A stretch of DNA of 64,000 nucleotides from Promicromonospora sukumoe (GTDB lineage Bacteria > Actinomycetota > Actinomycetes > Actinomycetales > Cellulomonadaceae). Each line of letters opens with the position of its first letter. Positions within the stretch are counted from its first letter, which is position 1. This document shows positions 1 through 7,023 of the stretch, piece after piece. The stretch lies in the NCBI RefSeq assembly GCF_014137995.1, contig NZ_JACGWV010000001.1, forward strand, positions 1,054,001 to 1,118,000, written 5' to 3'. A program made the translations under genes and the position numbers. The notes under the pieces are model-generated. The model was given only the letters and a program-made list of their open reading frames with translations. It ran no database searches and had not been told where the DNA came from.

Positions 1-607
1 CCGGCTGCCGTTCGCCCGTGTGCTGCGCACCGCGTTCTTCGTCCCCGTCGTGGCGACCACGGCCATCATCGGCATCGTCATGAACTTCGTGCTCGACCCC
101 GCCGGCGGGCCCGTCAACCACGTGCTCGGCAACCTGGGGATCGGCCCGGTCGACTTCCTCGGCGACTCCTCGGCCGCGCTCTGGACCGTGATGGGCGTCC
201 ACTTCTGGAAGTGGCTCGGCCTGACGCTGATGTACTGGCTGGCCGCCCTGCAGACCATCCCGAACGACGTGCAGGAGGCGGCCCGCGTCGACGGCGCCAC
301 CGCCCGCCAGCGCTTCACGCACATCACCCTGCCGATGCTCGCGCCGTTCGTCGCCATCATCACCATGCTCACCATCGTCGAGACCATGCAGATCTTCGAC
401 CTGGTGCAGACCATGACTGGCGGCGGGCCGTTCTTCTCCACCCTCGTCACCGAGGTCTACATCTACCAGCAGGCCTTCGAGACGGCGAAGCCCGAGTACG
501 GGTACGCCTCCGCCGTCGGCGTCCTGCTCGGTGTCCTCACCCTCGTCGTGGTCGGTGCCGCGGCGATCGTCTCGCGGCTCATCGGCCGGAAGGGAGCGGT
601 CCAGTGA
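1..607 (+). CDS. Sugar ABC transporter permease, 5'-truncated
   Basis: Inner-membrane permease of a carbohydrate-uptake (CUT1/MalF-type) ABC importer; the start lies before the window and the reading frame is open from base 2. About 202 residues remain, with several hydrophobic helices and the cytoplasmic EAA loop near the middle (QEAARVDGATARQRF followed by a Leu-Pro pair), which docks with the ATPase. The stop overlaps the next permease start by four bases (GTGA), so the two are translationally coupled. The sulfatase downstream suggests that the imported sugar comes from a sulfated glycan, which is inference. The binding protein is presumably upstream, outside the window. Family call is firm; substrate is unknown. 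Confidence 0.9.
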   Translation, partial: RLPFARVLRTAFFVPVVATTAIIGIVMNFVLDPAGGPVNHVLGNLGIGPVDFLGDSSAALWTVMGVHFWKWLGLTLMYWLAALQTIPNDVQEAARVDGATARQRFTHITLPMLAPFVAIITMLTIVETMQIFDLVQTMTGGGPFFSTLVTEVYIYQQAFETAKPEYGYASAVGVLLGVLTLVVVGAAAIVSRLIGRKGAVQ

Positions 608-1470
608 CCGGCACCACCATGACCCGGAACCAGCCGCTGCGCGGCCGCCGCCGCACGGCCGGCTGGGTCCAGTTCGCCGTCCTCGCCGTGCTCGCCCTGG
701 CCTGGGTCTACCCGCTGCTGTGGATCTTCGCGGCGTCCCTCAAGGACGACGCGTCCATCTTCACCGACGGCCTCGGCCTCATCCCGCAGCAGTGGAACTG
801 GCAGAACTACGCCGAGGCCTGGCAGACCGCCGGGTTCGCCCGCTACACGCTGAACTCGCTGGTCGTCACGACCGGCTCCGTCGTCGTGGTCGTGCTGCGC
901 TGCGCCACCGCCGGCTACGTGCTGGGCCGGTACGGCTTCCGCGGACGCCGCGTGGTGCTCGGCGTGCTGCTCGCCGCGAGCTTCATCCCCACCGGCCTTG
1001 CCATCATCCCGATCGTGCAGCTCAGCACCGAGCTGGGCATCCTCGACAGCACCATCGGGCTGATCCTCGCCCTGTCAGCGGGCGGCAACGTCGCCGGGGT
1101 GCTCCTGTACACGGGGTTCTTCGCGCAGATCCCCGACGAGCTCGAACAGGCCGCCCACGTCGACGGCGCCGGGTTCCTGCGCACCTTCTTCTCCGTCATG
1201 CTGCCGCTGTCCGGGCCCATCACCGCCACCGTCGCCGTCGTCACCTTCATCGGGACCTGGAGCAACTTCTTCGTCCCGCTGGTGTTCACGTTCAGCGACC
1301 CCGACAAGCGCACGCTCGCCGTCGGGATGCTCGCCTTCCAGGGCACCAACTCGACCGACTGGACCGGCCTCGCGGCCGGCGCGACCATGTCGCTCGTCCC
1401 GGTCCTGCTCGTGTTCGTGCTGCTCCAGCGCTACTTCGTCGAGGGCATCGCGGGCGCGGTCAAGAGCTGA
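604..1470 (+). CDS. Sugar ABC transporter permease (MalG-type)
   Basis: Second permease of the carbohydrate importer, 288 residues. I chose GTG 604, which overlaps the upstream stop and has an AAGGGAG ribosome site about 8 bases before it; ATG 619 is an alternative. A short basic N-terminus (RGRRR) precedes the first membrane helix, followed by a periplasmic segment and about five more helices. The EAA loop (EQAAHVDGAGFLRTF) sits near residue 180. It should pair with the truncated permease in a MalFG-like heterodimer; the ATPase is not local, as is common in actinobacteria that share one MsiK-like ATPase among importers (established knowledge). A sulfatase gene follows 75 bases downstream, probably in the same operon. 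Confidence 0.9.
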   Translation: MTGTTMTRNQPLRGRRRTAGWVQFAVLAVLALAWVYPLLWIFAASLKDDASIFTDGLGLIPQQWNWQNYAEAWQTAGFARYTLNSLVVTTGSVVVVVLRCATAGYVLGRYGFRGRRVVLGVLLAASFIPTGLAIIPIVQLSTELGILDSTIGLILALSAGGNVAGVLLYTGFFAQIPDELEQAAHVDGAGFLRTFFSVMLPLSGPITATVAVVTFIGTWSNFFVPLVFTFSDPDKRTLAVGMLAFQGTNSTDWTGLAAGATMSLVPVLLVFVLLQRYFVEGIAGAVKS

Positions 1471-1545
1471 TCCCGCCGAACGCGCCCGCCCTCGAACGCA
1501 CCCCCGAACGCCCCGCACCCGGACACCCAGGAGGAGAAGCACCAC

Positions 1546-2982
1546 ATGACCCGGCCCAACATCCTGCTCATCTGCACCGACCAGCAGCGCTGGGACGCGC
1601 TCGCCGCCGCCGGCAACAGCGCCGTCCAGACCCCGAACCTCGACCGGCTGGCCGCCCAGGGCGTGCGGTTCGACCGCTGCATCGTGCAGTCACCCGTGTG
1701 CGCGCCGTCGCGCGCCAGCCTCATGACCAGCCGCTATCCCCGCAACCACGGGCTCTGGGCCAACGGCGTGGACATCGCGGGTACCGAGCAGCTCTTCACC
1801 GCGGCGCTCGCGGCCGACGGCTACGACTGCGGCCTGGTGGGCAAGTTCCACCTCGGCTCGGCCTGGGGCGGGCGCACCGAGCCGCGGCTCGACGACGGCT
1901 TCCGGGTCTTCCGCTGGTCGCACGACCCGTACGTGCGCAGCCCCGAGAACAGCTACCACACCTGGCTCGAGGAGCGGTTCCCGGGCCTGCTGGACGAGAC
2001 CCTGGCCCAGGGCGGCGACGCGATCGACCGGCTGCCCACCGAGGCGCACTACAGCCACTGGGTCGGCGAGGAGGCGATCGAGTACCTGACCACCGGCCGC
2101 GACAGGGCCAAGCCGTTCTGCTTCGTCGTGAACTTCTTCGACCCGCACCACGGCTTCGGCGCTCCGCCGGAGTACCGGGAGCGCTACGACCCCGAGGCGC
2201 TGCCCCGCCCGGTCGGAGGTCCGGACGACCTCGACGACAAGCCCGCGATCTACCGCGAGGCCTCCGCCCGGTCGTACGCGGGCAGCCTGCCGGGCTTCGA
2301 GGACTACACGGCCGACGAGATCCAGGGGATCGTCGCCGACTACTACGCCATGGTCTCGCTGGTGGACGACGAGGTGGGGCGCATCCTGTCCGCGCTGGAG
2401 GACGAGGGACTGGCCGACGACACGCTCGTGGTCTTCACCAGCGACCACGGCGAGCTGCTCGGCGACCACCGGATGCTCCTCAAGGGCCCCATGATGTTCG
2501 AGAGCTCGGTGCGCGTGCCGCTGATCGTGCGCTGGCCCGGGGAGCTGCCCGAGGGCGCGGTCCGCGACGACCTGGTGCAGTGGATCGACCTGGCGCCCAC
2601 GCTGCTGGAGGCCGCCGGCGTCGAGGCCCTGCCGCGGGCCCAGGGCACCAGCCTGCTCGGGCTAGCGCGGTCCGGGCAGTGGGACGACGCGCGGGGCTGG
2701 GCGCTGGCCGAGTACCGCAACAGCTGCATCCCTTACGAGGTGCCCGTGCACACCACGATGCTGCGCACCGACGACTGGAAGGTCGTGGTGCACCACGGCG
2801 CGCCGAGCACGGCCCGGGAGCGGACCGGCGAGCTGTACGACCTGGTCGACGACCCGCAGGAGCTCACGAACCTCTGGGACGACGAGCGGTTCCGGGACCG
2901 CCGCCTGGGCCTGCAGGAGCAGCTGCTGGACGTGCTGGTCGCGACCGAGGACCGCAGCCGGCCCCGGCTCGCCGGCTTCTAG
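1546..2982 (+). CDS. Sulfatase (S1 family, Cys-type)
   Basis: Predicted sulfate-ester hydrolase of 478 residues. The N-terminal metal site (CTDQQR, Asp12) is followed by the modification signature C52-A-P-S-R56, in which the Cys is converted to formylglycine; a second metal site TSDHGELLGDH lies near residue 305. There is no signal peptide, so it probably acts in the cytoplasm on sugars imported by the two upstream permeases. The start is clear: AGGAGGAGAAG lies 7-8 bases before ATG 1546. The C-terminal part (WIDLAPTLLEAAG, then YDLVDDPQELTNL) is typical of choline-sulfatase or N-sulfoglucosamine-sulfohydrolase-like members. A formylglycine-generating enzyme or anaerobic maturase is needed and is not in this window. 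Exact substrate unknown. Confidence 0.92.
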   Translation: MTRPNILLICTDQQRWDALAAAGNSAVQTPNLDRLAAQGVRFDRCIVQSPVCAPSRASLMTSRYPRNHGLWANGVDIAGTEQLFTAALAADGYDCGLVGKFHLGSAWGGRTEPRLDDGFRVFRWSHDPYVRSPENSYHTWLEERFPGLLDETLAQGGDAIDRLPTEAHYSHWVGEEAIEYLTTGRDRAKPFCFVVNFFDPHHGFGAPPEYRERYDPEALPRPVGGPDDLDDKPAIYREASARSYAGSLPGFEDYTADEIQGIVADYYAMVSLVDDEVGRILSALEDEGLADDTLVVFTSDHGELLGDHRMLLKGPMMFESSVRVPLIVRWPGELPEGAVRDDLVQWIDLAPTLLEAAGVEALPRAQGTSLLGLARSGQWDDARGWALAEYRNSCIPYEVPVHTTMLRTDDWKVVVHHGAPSTARERTGELYDLVDDPQELTNLWDDERFRDRRLGLQEQLLDVLVATEDRSRPRLAGF

Positions 2983-3003
2983 CCGGTGCCGGCTTCCGGC
3001 CGG

Positions 3004-3306
3004 TCAGGACGCCAGCCACTCGCGCGCGTTGCGGCCCGCGCGGGTGGTCACCCCGTCGTCGTCGGGCCGGCTGATCTCCGCCCACACCTCGTCCAGCGAG
3101 AGGCCGAGCACGCCGGCGATCGCCGCGATGGTCGAGAACGCGGGGGTGGCCACCCGGCCCGACTCGATCTTGCGGAGGGTCTCGGGCGAGACGCGGGCGT
3201 CGAGCGCGGTCTCCAGCATCGAGCGGTCTCCCCGGGCGCGACGCAGGAGCGCGCCGAGGCGCTGTCCGCGCTCGACGTCGGCGGGGGTGAGCGGCAACCT
3301 GACCAT
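3004..3306 (-). CDS. XRE-family HTH transcriptional regulator
   Basis: Small DNA-binding protein of 100 residues: a single helix-turn-helix of the Cro/C1 type (about residues 15-72), including SPETLRKIESGRVATPAF as the recognition-helix region and LGLSLDEVWAEI as the fifth helix. The remaining 28 residues are polar. It is divergent from a methionine aminopeptidase gene with 67 bases between them. There is no Shine-Dalgarno sequence. Instead TAGTAT lies exactly seven bases before the ATG, the usual geometry of a leaderless actinobacterial transcript. An inverted repeat in the intergenic region would let it regulate both genes (inference). Confidence 0.85.
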   Translation of the reverse strand: MVRLPLTPADVERGQRLGALLRRARGDRSMLETALDARVSPETLRKIESGRVATPAFSTIAAIAGVLGLSLDEVWAEISRPDDDGVTTRAGRNAREWLAS

Positions 3307-3310
3307 GACG

Positions 3311-3352
3311 CCAATACTAATACCGGGATAACATGGCCGGGATAGTTATTGG
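3311..3352. promoter_or_regulatory. Divergent promoter/operator between XRE gene and map
   Basis: The 67-base intergenic segment is AT-rich for this genome. It contains an imperfect inverted repeat, CCAATACTA at 3311-3319 and TAGTTATTGG at 3343-3352, and a direct repeat CCGGGATA at 3323-3330 and 3337-3344 (14-base period). The left arm also contains the reverse-strand -10-like TAGTAT of the XRE gene; the right arm overlaps a possible forward -10 (GATAGT, 3341-3346). The arrangement is what an autoregulating XRE repressor that also controls the aminopeptidase would need. Seen in sequence; function is inferred. Confidence 0.5.
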
Positions 3353-3373
3353 TAGGCATGCGAAGGGCACCCC

Positions 3374-4159
3374 ATGATCGAGATCCTCAACCCCACCGAG
3401 CTGGCCCGTGCCAGGGAGTCCGGCGCCCTCGTCGGCGGCATCCTGCGGGCGCTCAAGGAGCGCAGCACGGTCGGCACCAACCTCCTGGACATCGACCGGT
3501 GGACCCGGGACATGATCGACGCGGCCGGGGCGAAGTCCTGCTACGTCGACTACGCGCCGTCGTTCGGCAACGGGCCGTTCGGTCACTACATCTGCACGGC
3601 CGTGAACGACGCCGTGCTGCACGGGATGCCGCACGACTACCGGCTGGCCGACGGCGACCTGCTCACCCTCGATCTCGCGGTGTCCCTGGACGGGATCGCG
3701 ACCGACTCCGCGATCAGCTTCGTCGTGGGCGGCGCGTCGCTCCCGGCGGACGTGGCGGCCGAGAGCCGCGCGCTCATCGAGGTGACCGAGCGAGCGCTGG
3801 CCGCGGGCGTCGCCGCGGCCGGGCCGGGGGCGCGGATCGGCGACCTGTCGCACGCCATCGGCACCGTGCTGGGCGGCGCCGGGTACCCGATCAACGTCGA
3901 GTTCGGCGGGCACGGCATCGGCTCGACCATGCACCAGGACCCGCACATCACGAACACGGGCCGTCCCGGCCGCGGCTACCGGCTGCGCCCCGGGCTGCTG
4001 CTCGCGCTGGAGCCGTGGGTCATGGTGGACACCGACGTGCTCGTCACCGACGCCGACGGCTGGACCCTGCGCAGCGCGACCGGCTGCCGCACGGCGCACA
4101 GCGAGCACACCATCGCCATCACGGACGACGGCGCTGAGATCCTCACCCTGCCGCGGTAG
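3374..4159 (+). CDS. map: Type I methionine aminopeptidase
   Basis: Removes the initiator Met from nascent proteins; 261 residues, the short type I form without an SH3-binding extension. All five metal ligands are in place: D100, D111, H180, E213 and E244. The spacing within each ligand pair (11, 33, 31) equals that of the E. coli enzyme, while the D111-H180 interval is longer. HYICTAVNDAVLHGMP carries the substrate-binding His region. ATG 3374 follows GAAGGG at about 8 bases. Actinobacteria usually have a housekeeping map near the ribosomal protein genes, so this copy, divergent from an XRE regulator, is probably a second, conditionally expressed enzyme (inference). Its 3' end overlaps the convergent esterase gene by 17 bases. 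Confidence 0.93.
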   Translation: MIEILNPTELARARESGALVGGILRALKERSTVGTNLLDIDRWTRDMIDAAGAKSCYVDYAPSFGNGPFGHYICTAVNDAVLHGMPHDYRLADGDLLTLDLAVSLDGIATDSAISFVVGGASLPADVAAESRALIEVTERALAAGVAAAGPGARIGDLSHAIGTVLGGAGYPINVEFGGHGIGSTMHQDPHITNTGRPGRGYRLRPGLLLALEPWVMVDTDVLVTDADGWTLRSATGCRTAHSEHTIAITDDGAEILTLPR

Positions 4160-5222
4160 GCGCGGGCGCGGCTGCCCGGCGGACCGCTGCCGCGACGTGC
4201 GCGCGCGTCGCGGCGAACGCCGTGGCCAGCTCGCGCGCCATCCCCGGGTACTCGGCGTGGCCGGCGGAGTGCACCGCGAGCTCCAGGTGCGCGCTCGTGC
4301 CCCCGGCCTCGGCCCGCCGCACACCGGAGGCGACCGCGAACTGGCCCGGCGGCGGCACGTGCACGTCCCAGAGGGCGCACTCGACCCGGGTCGGCACCCG
4401 CAGGTAGGTGGCCGCGACGGACGCGTCGTGGAACGCGAGCACCTCGCGTGCCTCCGGGTGGCCGGCCACGTGGTGGCGCACCGCCTCGCCGCTGCCGGTG
4501 CACGGCATGCGCAGCCGCAGGTCGTGCTGGCCGAACGTGGGCACCTCGAACGTGGCCCCGACGAACCGGTCGTCCCACGGCACGGCCAGCGCGCCGATGC
4601 CGCCGCCGAAGCTCGTGCCGACGAAGTACAGCGGCAGGTCCCCGAGGGCGGGGTCGCGCCGCCCCAGCACGTCGAGCAGGGCGGACGCCGCGTGCCACAG
4701 GTCCACGGCGCTCCGGCCCACCGTGTACGTCTCCACGGACCCGATGCCGTGCAGCACGTGCAGGGCGCTGGTGTCCGGGGCACCGACGCCGGTGTTCAGC
4801 GCGCCGAGGCCGCGGGCGACGGGAAAGATGACGGCGGCGTCGCGGGGCACCCGCTCGAAGCCCGGGGCGTCCCGCCCGCCGTACCCGTGGCTGTGCACCA
4901 CGCCCACCCGGGGCTCGACGCCGGCCGGCAGCGCGACCCAGGCGCGCAGCCGCAGGCCGCCGTCGGCCGTGAACGTCGCGACGGACACGTCGTGCGCGCC
5001 GCGCCGCCCCACGGGTTCGAGCACCACCTCGGGCGCGACCTCCCGCGCCCGCGCGGACCACGACCGCCACAGCGCGGCGTACCCGTCCGGTTCGTCGGCC
5101 GGCTCGACGGCGAGCAGCGCGTCACGGCCGTACCCGTAGGTGCCGTCGATCGGGCTGCCCGGGAACCACCGGTCGTACGGGCTCGGGAGGGACGGGCTCG
5201 GGAGGGAGAGGGGCGCGGTCAT
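4143..5222 (-). CDS. AXE1-family acetyl ester hydrolase (acetylxylan esterase/cephalosporin C deacetylase type)
   Basis: Alpha/beta-hydrolase of 359 residues predicted to remove acetyl groups from xylo-oligosaccharides or related acetylated sugars in the cytoplasm; no signal peptide. The nucleophile elbow is GTSFGGG (normally GGSQGG), the oxyanion region is HSHGYGGRD, the acid is in ECALWDVHVPP, and the His is in the C-terminal HSAGHAEYP. I chose ATG 5222, which has AAGGAG 8-10 bases upstream, over a longer 5279 start without a ribosome site. It diverges from a DeoR regulator gene 83 bases away, which may control it. The N-terminus has a short SLPSPSLPSP repeat. Confidence 0.85.
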   Translation of the reverse strand: MTAPLSLPSPSLPSPYDRWFPGSPIDGTYGYGRDALLAVEPADEPDGYAALWRSWSARAREVAPEVVLEPVGRRGAHDVSVATFTADGGLRLRAWVALPAGVEPRVGVVHSHGYGGRDAPGFERVPRDAAVIFPVARGLGALNTGVGAPDTSALHVLHGIGSVETYTVGRSAVDLWHAASALLDVLGRRDPALGDLPLYFVGTSFGGGIGALAVPWDDRFVGATFEVPTFGQHDLRLRMPCTGSGEAVRHHVAGHPEAREVLAFHDASVAATYLRVPTRVECALWDVHVPPPGQFAVASGVRRAEAGGTSAHLELAVHSAGHAEYPGMARELATAFAATRAHVAAAVRRAAAPAPTAAG

Positions 5223-5305
5223 GGCGAGCTCCTTTGGCGGGGCGCGGCTCGACGGCGCGACACGCTGCTCGTGGCACACTGAGCCGGTCGTCGAAAGGGG
5301 TAGGT

Positions 5306-6097
5306 GTGCTGGTCGCTGAGCGCAGGGCGCGGATCGTCGAGGAGGTCGCCCGCCGCGGCGCCGCGAGCATCGCCGAGCTCGCCGACGACCTTGGGGTGAG
5401 CGCGATGACGGTGCGCCGCGACATCGACGTGCTCGCGGACCACGGCAAGCTCGACAAGGTGCGCGGCGGCGCCACGGCGCGGCAGAGCGACACGACGCGG
5501 CAGGACCGCACGTTCGTGACGCGCATGCACCGCCAGGTCGCGGAGAAGCGCGCCATCGCGCAGCACGCCGCGGCCTGGGTGGAGCCCGGCATGGCGGTCG
5601 GCCTGTCCGGTGGGACGACGGCGTGGGTGCTGGCCCAGGAGCTGCGCGAGGTCCCGGAGCTCACCGTGGTGACCAATTCCCTGCCGGTCGCCGAGGTGTT
5701 CCGGCGCCCGGACCGCTCCGACGAGCCCTACACCCAGTCGGTCGTGCTGACCGGGGGCGTGCGGACGCCGTCGGACTCCCTGGTGGGGCCCGTCGCCGTG
5801 CGCTCGCTGGAGCACCTGCACCTGGACATCGCGTTCCTGGGCGCGCACGGCATCGACCTCCAGGCCGGCCTGACGACGCCGAACCTCCTGGAGGCCGAGA
5901 CCGACCGCGCGCTGCTCGCGGCCGGCAGCCAGGCGGTCGTGCTCGCCGACCACTCCAAGTGGGGCGTCGTCGGGCTGACCACCGTCGTCGACCTGCGCGA
6001 CGTCGCGCGGCTGGTCGTCGACGACGGGCTGGACGACGACGCGCGCACGGCGCTCGACGGCCAGGTCGGCGAGCTCCAGGTGGTCGCGGTCGGCTGA
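5306..6097 (+). CDS. DeoR-family sugar-sensing transcriptional regulator
   Basis: Repressor of 263 residues: an N-terminal winged helix (residues about 5-60, with SIAELADDLGVSAMTVRRD as the HTH) and a C-terminal sugar-phosphate sensor domain (GLSGGTTAW, LTGGVRTPSDSLVG, GAHGID, ADHSKWG). GTG 5306 was chosen because AAAGGGG precedes it and it places the HTH at the usual distance; a longer 5234 start is possible. It is divergent from the AXE1 esterase and convergent with the LacI-like gene. Such regulators usually respond to phosphorylated sugars, so it is a candidate controller of the esterase or the neighbouring glycan operons (inference). Confidence 0.9.
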   Translation: MLVAERRARIVEEVARRGAASIAELADDLGVSAMTVRRDIDVLADHGKLDKVRGGATARQSDTTRQDRTFVTRMHRQVAEKRAIAQHAAAWVEPGMAVGLSGGTTAWVLAQELREVPELTVVTNSLPVAEVFRRPDRSDEPYTQSVVLTGGVRTPSDSLVGPVAVRSLEHLHLDIAFLGAHGIDLQAGLTTPNLLEAETDRALLAAGSQAVVLADHSKWGVVGLTTVVDLRDVARLVVDDGLDDDARTALDGQVGELQVVAVG

Positions 6098-6108
6098 GCC
6101 CGGGCTCA
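6095..6108. terminator. Palindrome holding both convergent stop codons
   Basis: The perfect 14-base palindrome TGAGCCCGGGCTCA joins two convergent genes. Its left TGA is the stop of the DeoR gene and its right TCA is the reverse-strand stop of the LacI-like gene. Only 8 bases separate the coding regions. There is no U-tract, so a terminator role is only a possibility. Confidence 0.35.
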
Positions 6109-7023
6109 CCGGGCTGTGCTGGCCCGGGGCACCACGCGCGCCCCGACCACCACGTGCTCGACGGGCAGGTTGCCGCCGGGCGGCGTGGCGATCTGGCGTT
6201 CGAGCTCGCTCAGCGCGCGCTCGACCAGGGCCTCCTTGTCCGGGGAGACCGACGTCAGCGCGGGCGCCGTGAAGCGCGCCCCGCGCACGTCGTCGATGCC
6301 CACCACGGCCACGTCGTCCGGCACGGACCGCCCGGCCGCCTGGAGCGCGACGAGCGCGCCGAAGGCCACGGAGTCGTTCGCGCACACCAGCCCGTCGAAC
6401 GCGATCCCGTGCCGCACCAGGTCCGCGACCGCGCGCAGGCCCTCGTCCGGGGTGAACGCGTCCACCTGGGCGACCAGCTCGGCCTCCGCCGCCAGCCCGA
6501 GGGCCGCGACGGCGTCGCGGTAACCCGTGAACCGCCGGTCCGCGGCGTCGGACGGACGCGCGTCCCGCGTGCCGACGTAGGCCACGCGCGCGCAGCCGAC
6601 CTGGGCGAGGTGCTCGGTCGCGGCGTAGGACGCCGCCCGGTTGTCGATGGTCACGTGCGTGAACGGGCTGACCAGGATGTGCTCGCCCAGCAGCACGAGC
6701 GGCCCCGGCGTGGCGCGCCGGGTCAGGTCCGCGACCGACAGCGCGCGCGGGATGTGGATCAGACCGTCCGTCGGGGGCAGGCCCGTGCCGTTGGCGACGT
6801 TCACCTCGCGCTCGTGGTCGCCCGCGGTGAGCTGGATGAGCACCGAAAGGCCGCGCTGGTCCGCGCGGCGCACCAGCAGCGCCGTCAGCTCGGCGAAGTA
6901 CGGCTCCTCCAGGTCGGGCACGGCGAGCGCCACGATGCCGGTGCGCTCTTTCCTGTGCACGACCGACAGCGTAGTGGTGCCGGCCCGGTGGCGCGGCGCC
7001 GGGACCCGGTTCTCGGTCGCCAT
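6106..7023 (-). CDS. LacI/PBP1-type sugar-binding protein lacking the HTH
   Basis: A 305-residue protein matching the ligand-binding core of LacI-family regulators: GIVALAVPDLEEPYFAEL near residue 30, HVTIDNRAASYAATEHL, GYRDAV, then DGLVCANDSVAFGALVAL and DDVAVVGIDDVRGARFTAPALTSVSPD. The usual 55-60-residue N-terminal helix-turn-helix is absent; only about 28 unrelated residues precede the core. Upstream in the same frame there is no HTH because that DNA encodes the C-terminus of the FAD oxidoreductase. Start ATG 7023 overlaps the upstream stop by one base (TGATG), so it is the last gene of the leftward operon. No signal peptide, so it is cytoplasmic. It may be a sugar sensor acting through another regulator, or a decayed repressor. 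Confidence 0.75.
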   Translation of the reverse strand: MATENRVPAPRHRAGTTTLSVVHRKERTGIVALAVPDLEEPYFAELTALLVRRADQRGLSVLIQLTAGDHEREVNVANGTGLPPTDGLIHIPRALSVADLTRRATPGPLVLLGEHILVSPFTHVTIDNRAASYAATEHLAQVGCARVAYVGTRDARPSDAADRRFTGYRDAVAALGLAAEAELVAQVDAFTPDEGLRAVADLVRHGIAFDGLVCANDSVAFGALVALQAAGRSVPDDVAVVGIDDVRGARFTAPALTSVSPDKEALVERALSELERQIATPPGGNLPVEHVVVGARVVPRASTAR

